From the NCBI GenBank assembly GCA_012976225.1, contig JAAVVG010000013.1, forward strand, positions 558,001 through 622,000: a stretch of DNA of 64,000 bases. Reading direction: 5' to 3'. A program made the position numbers and the translations under genes. The DNA is from Golubevia sp. BC0850 (taxonomy: Eukaryota; Basidiomycota; Exobasidiomycetes; Golubeviales; Golubeviaceae). Shown piece by piece: positions 44,102 to 55,145 of the stretch (positions within the stretch are counted from its first letter, which is position 1; each line of letters opens with the position of its first letter). Under the pieces are notes generated by a model. It had not been told where the DNA came from and searched no databases. It was given only the letters and a program-made list of their open reading frames with translations.

Positions 44102-46700
44102 ATGGCCAAGATTCAAAAGAAGGGAGCTAAAGGAGCCTCGAAAGCGTACATTACTCGATCCAAGTCACTCAAAAAGTTACAAGTTTCACTTTCAGATTTC
44201 CGTCGACTTTGTATCTTAAAAGGAATTTTCCCTCGAGTTCCAAGGCATGCAAAGCGAGCCAACAAAGGATCAACTGCCCCAACAACTTTTTATTACCTTC
44301 GAGATATTCAATATTTAGCTCATGAACCAGTTTTGAACAAATTAAGACAACATAAAACCTTTGCAAAAAAGTTGACTAAAGCCTTAGGTAGAGGTGAGTG
44401 GTTAGCTGCAAAAGGTTTAGAAGAATCAAAACCTCAATACAAATTGGATCACATCATTAAAGAGAGATATCCAACCTTTATTGACAGCTTAAAAGATTTG
44501 GATGATGCTTTAAGTTTAATCGTTCTTTTCAGTCATTTACCTTCCACTGGAAAGGATAATCCTCTACCAGGTGAGAAAACTGTTGGTGGAAATTTGGTCA
44601 AACCTAAAGTACTGGAAAGTTGTGAAAGGATTAAGAATGAATGGTTAAATTACGTTGTTAGAACCAAATGCTTGAAAAAGGTCTTCTTTAGCATTAAAGG
44701 GATTTACTTTCAGGCTGAAGTCAAGGGTGAAAAGATCACTTGGTTGGTTCCTTACTTGTTTACGCAACAGGTGAGTACAAGTCATCTGGGAGGAAGAATC
44801 GAGAGAGAAGTGTAGAGAGTTGGAAGAAACTGGATGGGATGGCAGCAGGCAGAGGGAACTGACTAGGTCAGCAAGTTGCAAGACAGGAAGCTAGCAAATC
44901 GATTCCTGAGTTGATTCAGATTATCGGAAACGTCATTTTTGAGTCGGCCCAAAGAGGAGAGAGGCAGACAGGGCAGCCTTGAAGACAGAAGAACAAATCT
45001 CCCCATCAGCCACTGGCTACTTCTGCTGTCCAGTATTAGCCCTTTGATTGAATTTAGAAACTTAGATTCATTCAATTCGATTCCTCGACAATCTTAAGAT
45101 CGTGCTCTCCTCGATGCCCTGCTCTGTCCTCAGATTTCATCTCATCTTCTCTTCTCCCTTCATTCAGGTTCCAACAGACGTAGATTTCCGTCTGCTCTCA
45201 ACTTTCCTAGAACTCTACCAAACTCTTCTAGGATTCGTTCTGTTCCGTCTCTACAATGAAGAGAATCTAGTTTATCCACCCAAATTCGACACCTCTCTAG
45301 ATGAAGGAGGAGCAGGAATGGGAGCTTTCAGATTAGAAGATTTAGAGAAGATTTCCAAGAATGGAGAATCTAGTACTTCAATTTCAAAGACAAATGGAGA
45401 AGAAGGAAAGAAGGTCAAAGTCAAGGATGTCAAGAAACAAATCAAAGCTATTGGAAAAGAGGACATCTCTGAAGATGATGATGAGGAAATGAATGACATC
45501 GAAGATCAAGATCAAGATCGAGTTGAAACGGAAGAAGAAGAATTTATGGAAATCCCATCAAAGACAAAAGCTGAATCATCAAATTTAACCACTCTTTCTT
45601 CTTTGATCTCGAATTCGGAATCTAATTCCAATACTTCAATTTTCAAACCTTATGTGATTTATCTTGATAGATCAGTTCCAAGAACTTTGTTGGAGTTCAT
45701 CATTAAAGCTTTCGGAATCCTACCAAACAATCTAGGTTGGGATGTAATTTCTGGAGGTGAAGGTTCATCATTTGATTCCAAAGATCCTAGAATCACTCAC
45801 GTTATCGTTGATCGTCCAACGATTTCTAAAGACCTTTTGGAACCAACTTTAAAAGGTGAAGATGGAAAAAAGATTCCAGTTCAAAAGAGATCTTTCGTTC
45901 AACCTCAATGGATTGCTGATTGTGTTAATCAAGGGAAAATCTTACCAACTGAAGCTTATAAACCTGGTAGTGAAAGTTTACCTCCTCATTTAAGTCCATT
46001 CGTTAATGAAAAGGAAGTTATGGAGAAAGGTGGTTACGTTCCTATGGAAGCTAGAGGGAAATTGGCTGAGGAATTAGGATTGGAAATGGAATTGGAAAAG
46101 GAAGATGATGATGATGAAGATGATGAAGAGGAAGAAATTCAAGGTGAAGAAGATGAAGAAGAAAATGATTCGGAAGATCAAGAATTAGATGAAGAAGTTA
46201 AGAAATCTAAACAAGATTCTAAGAAATCAAAGAAAGTGGAAAGACCTGCTTTGAAAGCTTTATTAGCAGATCCAAAAGATCTTACTGGAACTTTACTTTC
46301 CGCTGCTGAATTAGAAGCTGAATCTTTAGGTGGTGAAAAATTATTGGCGGATTTAGAAAAATCTCATCAATTAGCTCTTAAGAAACAGAATTCTAATGAA
46401 AAGGTTATTGAGAAAACTATTGGGAAATCAAAACCTAAAACTGAAGATCAAGAAGCTAAGGAAATGGCTACTTCTCTGATGTCTAATAAAGAAAGGAAAT
46501 TGCATAAGAAATTGGATTATTCTAAAAAGGAAAGAGAGAATGAAAGATTGAAATTGGAAAATAGAAGGAAGGAAAATGAAAAGGAAATGAAGAAGAAAGC
46601 TAAGATTGGTAGTAGTGTTGCTTCTGTTCCTGCTCCAGTTACTGCTACTGCCAGTGGAAAGGGTGGAAAGGGGAAGAAAGGAGGTTCGAAGAAGGCTTAG
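44102..46700 (+). CDS. NOP7: Pescadillo homologue Nop7 (60S biogenesis, BRCT domain)
   Basis: PeBoW-complex subunit needed for 27S pre-rRNA processing in the nucleolus. Exons 44102-44770 and 45168-46700 give 733 residues. The Pescadillo N-domain is unmistakable: AYITRSKSLKKLQVSLSDFR, RRLCILKGIFPR, TFYYLRDIQYLAHEP, LDHIIKERYPTFIDSLKDLD and YFQAEVKGEKITWLVPY. After the intron come VDFRLLSTFLELYQTLLGFV and LYNEENLVYPP. A BRCT domain starts near residue 383 (FKPYVIYLDRSVPRTLLEF) and contains ITHVIVDRP and VQPQWIADCVNQGKILP. A Glu/Asp-rich stretch and a lysine-rich tail (GKGGKGKKGGSKKA) close the protein. The intron is 397 nt, set by phase and the conserved join TQQ-VPTDVDFR. Confidence 0.96.
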
Positions 46701-47237
46701 GTGCTCTGGTTTCTTCCGCATGCTCTAGTTTCTCCTTCGGTCCATCCCTACTCTATCTCTCACTCTTTCTCTTTTAGATTAGGGCCGGTCATTCCTGTCA
46801 GTCTCTTCCATCAACCCCTGCCAATCTTTTCCAAAAGAATGTGCCTTATTCTCAAAGTTGTCTCTCCACACGCCCCCTTATTGTTTGTTGTTTTCTTTCT
46901 CTTTTCGTTCTCAACTCCCGCTTTTTATGTCTATTAATTTTCTTCATAAATGTCTTCAGTAATGTCATCATAGAAATCTATCAGTTGGTTCACAAAGGTC
47001 TTCACGAGATAAAACGAATCTTCTTTCGCTCCTTGGAAGTTGACAAAACAAAAAGAGAGTATCGAACTTTTCACCCCTCACAAACACAAATCCCAAGCCG
47101 TATAGCTTTCTCTCGAGAATTCCTTTTTTCACTCCTGCCACCTCTGCTATTCCAGAAACCCCTCGACCTCTCGACCACTCTGTTTCAGACCCGGTCCTTC
47201 TTATCCCACCTCCCAACTTCCTTGCAAACACAAACTC
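46701..47237. other. Convergent spacer, 3' of pescadillo
   Basis: 537 bp, T-rich on the plus strand; transcript ends expected. Nothing else seen. Confidence 0.4.
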
Positions 47238-48339
47238 CTAAATCTCAGCATATCTCCGTCTATTGCGCAAGCCCCTTTTCCAGACACTTGAGGTCTTACG
47301 AACAGGAAGATCTTTTTTAACGATAACTTTTTGAAGCTTAGATTTAGAACCCTTCGCCGCAAATGAGTTAAGCTTAGAGGAGCACTTGATAAGAGTGACA
47401 AATCTTAATTCTGGAAGATGTGACAATTCCCTTACTATCGAATCATGTAGCAAACGTGGTTCCGCAAAAGTATCATAGTCGTCAGTAAATCCGCACAAAG
47501 TGAGCTTTTTTAAAGTTTTCGAGTTGCAATTCAAGATCCCGACTAACGTTGCTCTCATCCTCCATAAAGTCAAATTGTCTAGATGATTAAAATCCTCGAA
47601 GTTAACATTGAGACTTAATTTTCCCAACGCTCCAAAGTTAGCTTCAGATAAAAGAGGCAAGACCCAAATCATAGCTTGTGCCTCGATGAAGTCCATTGAC
47701 TTTAAGTTAGGGAAAGAATCAATCATCGGTGTGTAATCAAGTAGCTCCGCTTGGGCAGATAGGTCCACAAGTTTCTTGATCCCCTTCCTGTCATCATCGT
47801 TGTCGAAGTAAGCGTCATTCTGAGCGTCTCGATTTCGTGGGCGACTGAATAGATTCCAGTCAGAATCGTTTCAGGAAGAGCACATGGATAGGGAATATAG
47901 AGGGGTTTTGATGTTTCAGGACCGTGATAGAAAGGCTCTCCAGCTGCGGAAGCACTACTGAGAGGACTCCAACGAAAGAGAAGTATCCGTAATTGGTGGC
48001 TTCCATCAACTTGGAGTAACTTGGGACATGACCAAGAAAGAGTTCCCGATCATGTACTTCCATCTACCTCGACCAGAATGGACCAAGATCGAGGCGAGCT
48101 TCTCGGAATGGACGACGAGCTTTGGAGCTGAGATGCTGGATGGCTTTCATCAGCTGCATCGGCGTGGCGGTTTTCTTGCATCCTGTGAGATCCAGAATAG
48201 TTCGAGGAGTTGGATCAGCTTCTATCAGATTTCTCCATTCCTTTGAGACCGAGCTTGAAAGAAGGAGAGGTTGCGTGCCGAAGGAAGAGAAGACCGAACT
48301 GACGAGCTCAGCTGGAAGGATCTTGACTGGATCGCTCAT
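47238..48339 (-). pseudogene. F-box/leucine-rich protein gene c, broken
   Basis: Starts at 48339 (MSDPVKILPAELVSSVF) with the same F-box as gene b. The frame meets a TAG at 48064-48066 at the identical place, then continues in frame with SYSKLMEATNYGYFSF and VLSVVLPQLESLSITVLKH. It then shifts frame (to ETILTGIYSVAHEIETLRM, homologous to gene b) and shifts again to a 176-codon leucine-rich stretch (FPNLKSMDFIEAQAMIWVLP, LNCNSKTLKKLTLCGF) ending at 47238. After the shared segment the DNA is diverged from gene b while protein likeness persists. At least three breaks. Confidence 0.75.
48063..48327 (-). repeat. 265-bp inverted repeat, right arm (F-box segment of gene c)
   Basis: Partner of 40987-41251, about 7 kb away and inverted, with the pescadillo gene between the arms. 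Confidence 0.9.
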
Positions 48340-48923
48340 GATTGATGATGGAGGAGCTATAAGATCTAAGTAGGAAATCTCTAAGAGAAGTCGAGGTAGA
48401 CATTGATGAACCAAAGAAGAAGAAAGAGCGATTATGTGGGAGGGAATCAGAATAAGGGCGAACAAAAATCTTCCATTCGTGGAGAATTGGAGATTGTCTC
48501 CTTGACCGCTTTGACTTCGACCCTCTGCTTCTTAGCTCTAAGAACTAATCCTATCACTGTTTAACTTCTTCCAGTAAAAGGCAATGAAGGTGGCTTGAGC
48601 TGAATCAGTGCCATGGGCCCCTGTGAATCAGGCCAATCGAATCTTTCCATCCTATTCCCAAATCTTGTTCACATCCTGAAGTAGGTGAATTTAATAATTT
48701 GAGTTTTTTTTTCTTTGTTCTTTGCTCATCGATCTCGAACACGCAAGACTCTCAGGCAAATAGACGATTCTTTAGTTCTAAGTTACAGCACAATTAGACG
48801 AGCACACTCTAGTGAATTTTGGGGCTTGAAGAAAAGGTAAGACTTCGAAAGTGAGCAAAAAAAATCGTTCTTTCAAAAGAAATAAGACCATCGAGAAATT
48901 CAAGATCTGCTCGTACCGACGCT
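48340..48923. other. Spacer between F-box gene c and AspRS 3' end
   Basis: 584 bp, AT-rich, no gene seen. An in-frame upstream extension of gene c reaches 48465 but looks like leader. Confidence 0.4.
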
Positions 48924-51454
48924 CTAAGGGGCGAGACGCTTTGGATCACGAGGGAACATAGAAGTACGACGAATGTTACCCTACCAGATGGAAATCGTGA
49001 ACGAAAAAAAGGGGAGAAACAGATTGAAATTGAAGGAAGAAAGAGGAAAGATCAGCCAAGATCAAGCATCCTTCTTCCCCTCCTCCAGAAGCAAACTCAC
49101 CAAGCCCAAGTAGAATAACACGACTCTTTCCAATCCAATTCCACCTCCAGCATGAGGAGGAGCACCCAAACGGAAAGCATCAACATAATCCTTCATACTC
49201 TGAGGATCGACTCCAGCTTTCTTCATTCTCTCTTCAAGGTACTTGGCGTCGTGAATACGTTGAGCTCCGGAAAGAATCTCTTGACCTCTCATGAAGAAAT
49301 CGTAAGAGTTCGAGTAGCGCTGAGAGAAAGAGAGAGTGGTGAGAGATCAGTTTGGAATGAAGAAATCGAATGTTTCCAGTGTCTTCCTCTTGTCACCTCG
49401 CTGAACACTCACCTCATCAGCAGGATCTGGCATGGTGTAGAAAGGTCTGATCTCCAATGGGAATTTGTCGAGCATGAAGAAGTCGGTTTGATACTTCTCA
49501 CGAACTAGACGACCCAGAGTCTTTTCAGTCTCGGTGCTGTTTGGGGGAAGAACGAGAAATGTGTCAGTTTCTACGCCCTCACTTTCGAATCTACAATCCA
49601 AGTACTCACTTCATATCATCGTAGTCTCCAATCTCAACTCCAGCATCCTTCAAGATCTGAATACCCTCTTTATACTGCAATTTGACAGTCTTCTCGGGTA
49701 AAAGGAATTCCTCAACATCGAACTGTTTCTTAACAATGTCAATTTCCTTCCTATATCTCTTTGGTAGCTCTCTAAAGATATGAGTGAAAAGTCCATCCAT
49801 AAGATCAACGACCTCATGATAATGCTCTTCGAATTTCATTTCCAGATCCAATCCAGTGAACTCAGTTAAATGTCTATGAGTATTAGAATCCTCAGCTCTA
49901 AAGATAGGACCGATTTCATAAACCTTACCGAAATCAGCTGAAATAGCCATCTGTTTAGCCAATTGAGGGGATTGAGCCAGGAAAGCTTCTCCTTTGAAGT
50001 AACCTAATTTGAAAACGGAAGATCCAGATTCAGTAGCAGCACCCTGTAATTTGGGAGTATGAATCTCAATGAAATCTTCATTGTCTAGATATTCTCTAAA
50101 GAGTTTACAAACTCCATGAGTGATTCTGAAGATTGCTTGATTAGTTGTTGTTCTTAATTCTAAAACTCTGTTATCAAGTCTAGTGTCCAAAGCAACTGAA
50201 GGTAAGGGTCTATCGGTTGATTGAGAAGCTTGAATCTCGGCTTCCGATCTAGTAGCATCGTCTACGAAGAATGGAAGTTGACCTTCAAATGTCACTGGAC
50301 AAACGGTGTGGATTTTGAGGATTTTGACTTCGGCATCTTTGATTGTGACTACTGAGGATTCGATTGGCTTCTCTTCTGGAAGTTTTGAAACGATTCCTTC
50401 GACTTGAACGATGGTCTCTGGTGTTAGACCGGCTGCCCATTTCACCATCTGCTTGGAGATTGTGTCGGAGTTCTGAGCTACTACAGCTTGAATGCAGTCG
50501 AATCCGGAACGGAAGTTGAAGAAGCAGAGCTTGGCTGGAGGGTAGGAGAGGAAGACAACGAGACACAAGAGTTAGACGCCCTGTTTCACAATCAAATCCA
50601 ATTAAGATATGCTCTGAGAGTCTGAGAATAACTTGGTTCTTGCTTCCCGCAAGCAATTGGTAGCTCGTAGCTCTCCTCTGCGTCCAATCTCATTCTTCCC
50701 TCGCAGCTGGCCTTTCTCCTCAGTCAACTTCTCTTCCTTCATTCAGGCAAGCTGTAAATCATTCCAATACACTCACCTCCAGCAGTCCTACTGGTCTGCA
50801 CCCGAGTAGAGAAGAGAACGGTCTTTCCATCCATTTCGCCAGTCATCTTCGAGAGTGGTGTACGCTCACGCCCTGTCGACGAATGAAAGCCCGGATTCAA
50901 TTGGGAAAAGTGAATAGATTCCAAAATGTTGGAGGAGCCAAAAAGGTTCGTTGAGAGTTGATGAAGTTCAACAAGAGATAGAGAGAGAGGAAGGTGGAGT
51001 CAGAGATCAGAAGCAGCTCTTTCTAGCTCTCTGCCAACACCAACTTACCAGTTCTTTCCTGAGAGCGATTCATTGGTAGCTCTCCATAGTTCTGAGAAGC
51101 AAAATCCTGTTACAGACAAGTCAGAAAGTCAGAACGAGGTGTTCAAAATGCTGCTGCTCTTCTTCTGCTTCCTCTCCCTCTATCATTTTCTCCCATCTCG
51201 TCCGCAAATACGATCAAAAACAGAGGACTTACTCTTTCGCTTTCTTCCTTTGTCTTCTTATCGGCGGCTAGCTTAGCAGCCTTCTCAGCCTTGACTCTCT
51301 CCGCTTCTGCCTTCTTTGCTCTCTTCTTCTTCTGATTGTCAGAGAGAGGCGTTCCATCTTCGTTTAATTCCTCCTTTCCATCTGCGGTCGATGGGGGAAG
51401 TGATTCCACAGCTGGTGCAGGTGTTGGCGTTGAAGTAGATGCTGATTCACTCAT
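48924..51454 (-). CDS. DPS1: Cytosolic aspartyl-tRNA synthetase
   Basis: Class IIb synthetase that charges tRNA-Asp. Exons 51233-51454, 51049-51106, 50777-50872, 49610-50534, 49413-49536, 49101-49319 and 48924-48980 give 566 residues. The N-terminal extension is Lys/Ala-rich ([20 protein letters not shown]), the tRNA-binding helix of fungal AspRS. An OB-fold anticodon domain follows ([39 protein letters not shown]). Catalytic motifs: motif 1 [19 protein letters not shown], motif 2 [20 protein letters not shown], motif 3 [16 protein letters not shown]. The flipping-loop region [20 protein letters not shown] is present. The last exon gives the family end [15 protein letters not shown]. Confidence 0.97.
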
Positions 51455-51681
51455 CGCGTTGGTGGGAGGAAGGTTTCTGAAGGAAGTCCTTTTCGAGGAG
51501 TCAGAAGAACCCCCTCGATGGCACGTAAGGCACGTGGCATAGGTCTCCTCGAACGAACCAGGGGTTCGAGCGTAGGGCCAAAACCCTTATAAGGACTAGA
51601 GAGAAAGACTTTGCTTCCTCTCTTTCTTTTCCTCTACTTCATCTTCCCTGCATCTTCCTCATCTGCCATCTCTCTTCAGCA
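51455..51681. promoter_or_regulatory. Divergent spacer between DPS1 and F-box gene d
   Basis: 227 bp with a TC-rich run at about 51615-51675 next to the F-box start. Confidence 0.45.
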
Positions 51682-53339
51682 ATGGATGAACAATTCGAAC
51701 AAAAGCAAGTCAGATCCTCCAAAATCGATCTCGAAAACCTTCCAAGAGAAGTTGCAATCTCCATAGCATCTCAGATCCAAGCTTTGGATGGGTCAGGTTT
51801 TGCATACAGAAAGAATGGGTCAGTATCGCGGATCGCCAACAAGGCATGTCAAGCTGGTTGCTACTTCCTAACGAAAAGCTTCTCACTCTTCCATAAATCT
51901 CTACTTGTTCTCACAGTGAATTCACTTCCATCGACGGGTAATCAGCTCTCAATGCTTTGACCAAGTTGTCTCGCGGTTGTCAATCGGTCTGGACTCCCAT
52001 GCTTCTAGAAGAGGTCCACGTCACTCCAACTACTCTCCATTCCATCATCCGTCATCTCAACAGAGATCCTCAGGCAGGTAAATTGATTCTACATCTCCTT
52101 TCCTTGGAAATGCCTCCATCTTAAATCGATTCGCAATTGATTACATGTTCAGCCATCAAGAGCAGTCCTCTCCCAAATTGCAGTATCCTCCGTAACGGCA
52201 GGATCTCTTTTGATCTAAATCCTCATTCACCCGGTCTTGAAGAAGAACAAAAAAATAAGCTTCCTAAATCAGTCATGGAGCTTTTAGCTCAACTAGACGC
52301 AGAGGGATCTCAAGCCTTATCATCACTTCATCCATTCTTCAACAAGGATGAGAGACTTCTAGACGACGATCCTTCCAAATCTCAATTTCCCAAGCTTCAC
52401 AAAGATCAAGTTGCCAAAGCTATCAGCCTCATCATAGATTCTGCTCCAAACTTACAATCAATTGAGATCAGAGGTAAAGCTTTATTTCCTTTCTGCAAGC
52501 GTGTTCTTACGGATGCAAAGCCTTTGAAATGGCTCTCTAATCTCAAAGAGCTCAAGCTGGTTAGAGGACTAGAGAGAGGGCAAATTCTTTCAGCTAGAAA
52601 TCTGATTTGGCTCTTAGCACTTCTCAACATCTCCAAGGCTACTTTATGTGTTAATGTGGGAAAGAAGGATGTGAAGTATCTTCAAGATCATGAAATCGTT
52701 ATGAGTCAAGGGATCTCCAGGGTTAAAGATTCAAATCTCATGGTTAAGATAGAGGGTCCAGTTGGAATGGATAAACCTCAGTCTTCGAGAATGATTTTAA
52801 GTAGCATCATAGGGCTTGAACATTTAAAGGTTAAGAGCGAAGGGGATTGGGAAATGAATCCACCCTTGGAAGGACTGAAAAAACACTCAGCATCTTCACT
52901 TCGTTAACTATCAATCCAGATGACAAGTACTTCTCAAAGCGCAAAAGCGGTAATAGATCTAAGGTCGTTCTCAGACCTGGAATGGATCGAAAGTGATGGA
53001 AGTTTACTTGATTAGTTAGTTGATTCGTTTAAGAAGTTGCCTCAAGTTCCTGAGTCTCAAGATGGAAATAAGAAGCTGCTACTTGAAGTGTTCCCACCTT
53101 TATTGTCTTCTCGGGTGAAGTGTCACTTCCCACCTGTATTGTCTTCTTGGAAAGTCTTCCCCAATTGGTCTTCGTCTAATATGCTCAGCCCTTGGGCTCA
53201 CCCTGCTGATCATCAATTAGCCAAGTTAATTCGTTCTGCAATTCTTCCAGCGACATTTCGTTCGGTCGGTTTGTTCAAACGGAATGCTTCTGAGGGTGCC
53301 ATTAAACGTACTGTGATCTCTGATGAAGCCTCAAGATAA
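51682..53339 (+). pseudogene. F-box-like/leucine-rich gene d, broken
   Basis: Begins MDEQFEQKQVRSSKIDLENL with LPREVAISIASQIQALDGSG, an F-box-like start. The first frame ends at 51960. A second long frame (52137-52907) carries leucine-rich sequence: HKDQVAKAISLIIDSAPNLQ, LKWLSNLKELKLVRGLERGQ, LSSIIGLEHLKVKSEGDW. At an A6 run near 52880 the natural continuation (TLSIFTSLTINPDDKYFSKR) is in another frame, and protein-like sequence returns at 53037-53339 (TFRSVGLFKRNASEGAIKRT). An intron could join the first two parts, but the A-run shift and the later stop cannot be spliced away. At least two breaks. Confidence 0.6.
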
Positions 53340-53561
53340 GAGTTGGAGAAAACTTGCTCGGAATTTGGGATTGATTTCCAAGTCTTGGAGGTTCAAGAAG
53401 CAACGTCATTATGAAAAAATGAGTTCTAGATCCGCCCATCTCTCATCCCTTTCTGCTATTTCTCTCTTTAGCAGGAATATAGGTAAAGAGCGAGGATTGA
53501 AGAAGGATAGATGTTCTCCATGTCTTGACCTGAACCGCTTGAAAGATTAGAAGCTAGGCGT

Positions 53562-54558
53562 CTACTGAGAAGACTCTCGGCTGTCCGTTTTGAGGTGAAG
53601 AAGGAGAGAATCGACGAAGTAGTTTTCATGAGATGGAAGAAGGTGGATCTCTTGTAAGGTCGGATCGTGACGCCTAACCGTTTGGAGAAGCTGCTCCTGA
53701 AGCTCCTTTTGAACTGGATAAACCTCTTCGTCATCTGAATCATCCGGGGGTGGAATGTAGTCTTGTTCTTGAGGACCTCTACACCCTCGAACGGCATTCT
53801 GAGGAGGCTCTCCGTAGGTCCGCAAAGTTCTTTGAGAACAGGAGCTTGTAGACAACCCAAGCCTACTAGATCGAGCTCGAACGCCCTTCCAGCGATACGG
53901 TGCGATACAGCAAGAGCTCTCAGCTTTGGAAGGTTGAAGAGCTTCGGACTGCCTCCTTCGACCCCACATCCAATCCTGAGCTCGACCAGCGTGGAGGCAG
54001 ACTTCTAGGATTGATAAGAGTCCATCCGGTAATAGTAGTTCAGGATCATCTGTGGACTCAAGAAAGAGAAACTGCAGGTTTGAGAGCCATCCGAGATCTT
54101 GGTCTGGTAATGGTTCCCAGGGTTCGTAGAGGGCTAGCAGCGGTAGTTTGCCAGGACTTCCTGGCTCCACCTCCGGCAGCTCCTCTCTCGTCAGATTCAA
54201 TCTCTCTAGATGAGAGAAGTTCGAGAAGAATCCGATGAATTTAGGAGAGAATTGGAGTAGAAGCCTTCCACGACCCCGACATCGAGCTTCCTCAGAGAGT
54301 GCTCGCAGAGCTCGAGTAGGGGTATGATTCTGTTGTCGCACCAAGGGCCGATTTGACTGAATTCTAAAGACCGATGAGACCGAGTTGAAGCTGCTTGTAG
54401 AATCTTAGCTTCGTATCCTATTGCGATGTTCCTCAGAGCGAAGAGGTGTCGGAGAGGATTTGATTCCATTCTCTTGAGACCAGTGACATTCGACCTAGTT
54501 CGACAGTAATGAGCTTGTTGAAGACCATACTGAGTATCTCTGCTGGCATTTGAACCAT
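53562..54558 (-). pseudogene. F-box/leucine-rich protein gene e, broken
   Basis: Starts at 54558: MVQMPAEILSMVFNKLITVE, GRMSLVSREWNQILSDTSSL, a textbook F-box. The expected next residues (W-R-N-I) are found if one G is restored at CTCTGAGGAAC. As it stands the frame ends, and the continuation (RNIAIGYEAKILQAAST, LELCEHSLRKLDVGVVEGFY) is shifted. Another shift precedes SNFSHLERLNLTREELPEVE and LGWLSNLQFLFLESTDDPEL, which run to a TGA at 53562. At least two single-base breaks. It is convergent with gene d. Confidence 0.7.
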
Positions 54559-55145
54559 GCTTGCGCAGAGTAGAGGAGAGCAGGAGCTGAGAGGGGAGTA
54601 GAGAAGAAAGCTAGAAGAGAGAACGGAAGGAGAGAGAGAGAGGATCAGATCTGTGAGCGGTAAAGAACCAATTGCGATTCCAGGTTTCACTCGATCTACT
54701 GGACTAGGACTCAGATGCTGATACTCACATCTTCTTGCAGCGAGAAAGGGAGAGAACGAACGGGGAGGGCAAGATGGAAAGGGGATCGACACCCAATAGA
54801 TCTTCGGTTCCGCCTGTCCAAGGGTTCTACTAGATGGGAATTCAAAGTTTCTAAAGCAAAGTCAGATCAAATTGGAGAGGTTTCAGCAGCTAGTAGAGCA
54901 GACAGGCAATGAAGTAACCTTGGACGAAAGGAGGATTCTGCACTTCATTCCTCTCAACTCACTCGGTTGATCTCTGTCGATCTTTGTGAGCTTCTTTCGA
55001 AGCTGTCTTTCTAGTGAACTGAATCTCTATTAGAAGTAGATGTAAAGGAGAAATCTTGATGCGATGGTCCAGAAAGAGAACGAGCAAAATTTAAGCTTCT
55101 CCAGTTCTCCTTGTCCTTCTAACCACAGGAACAACCTAATCATCG
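54559..55145. promoter_or_regulatory. Divergent spacer between F-box gene e and KAE1
   Basis: 587 bp containing the KAE1 promoter and leader. A short plus frame at 54715-54912 has no motif. Confidence 0.4.

Noticed and set aside
40987-48327. Inverted F-box segments as terminal repeats of a DNA transposon
   Set aside because: The interior is the host pescadillo gene and decayed F-box tails, no transposase or target-site duplication is seen, and the repeat ends coincide with coding boundaries.
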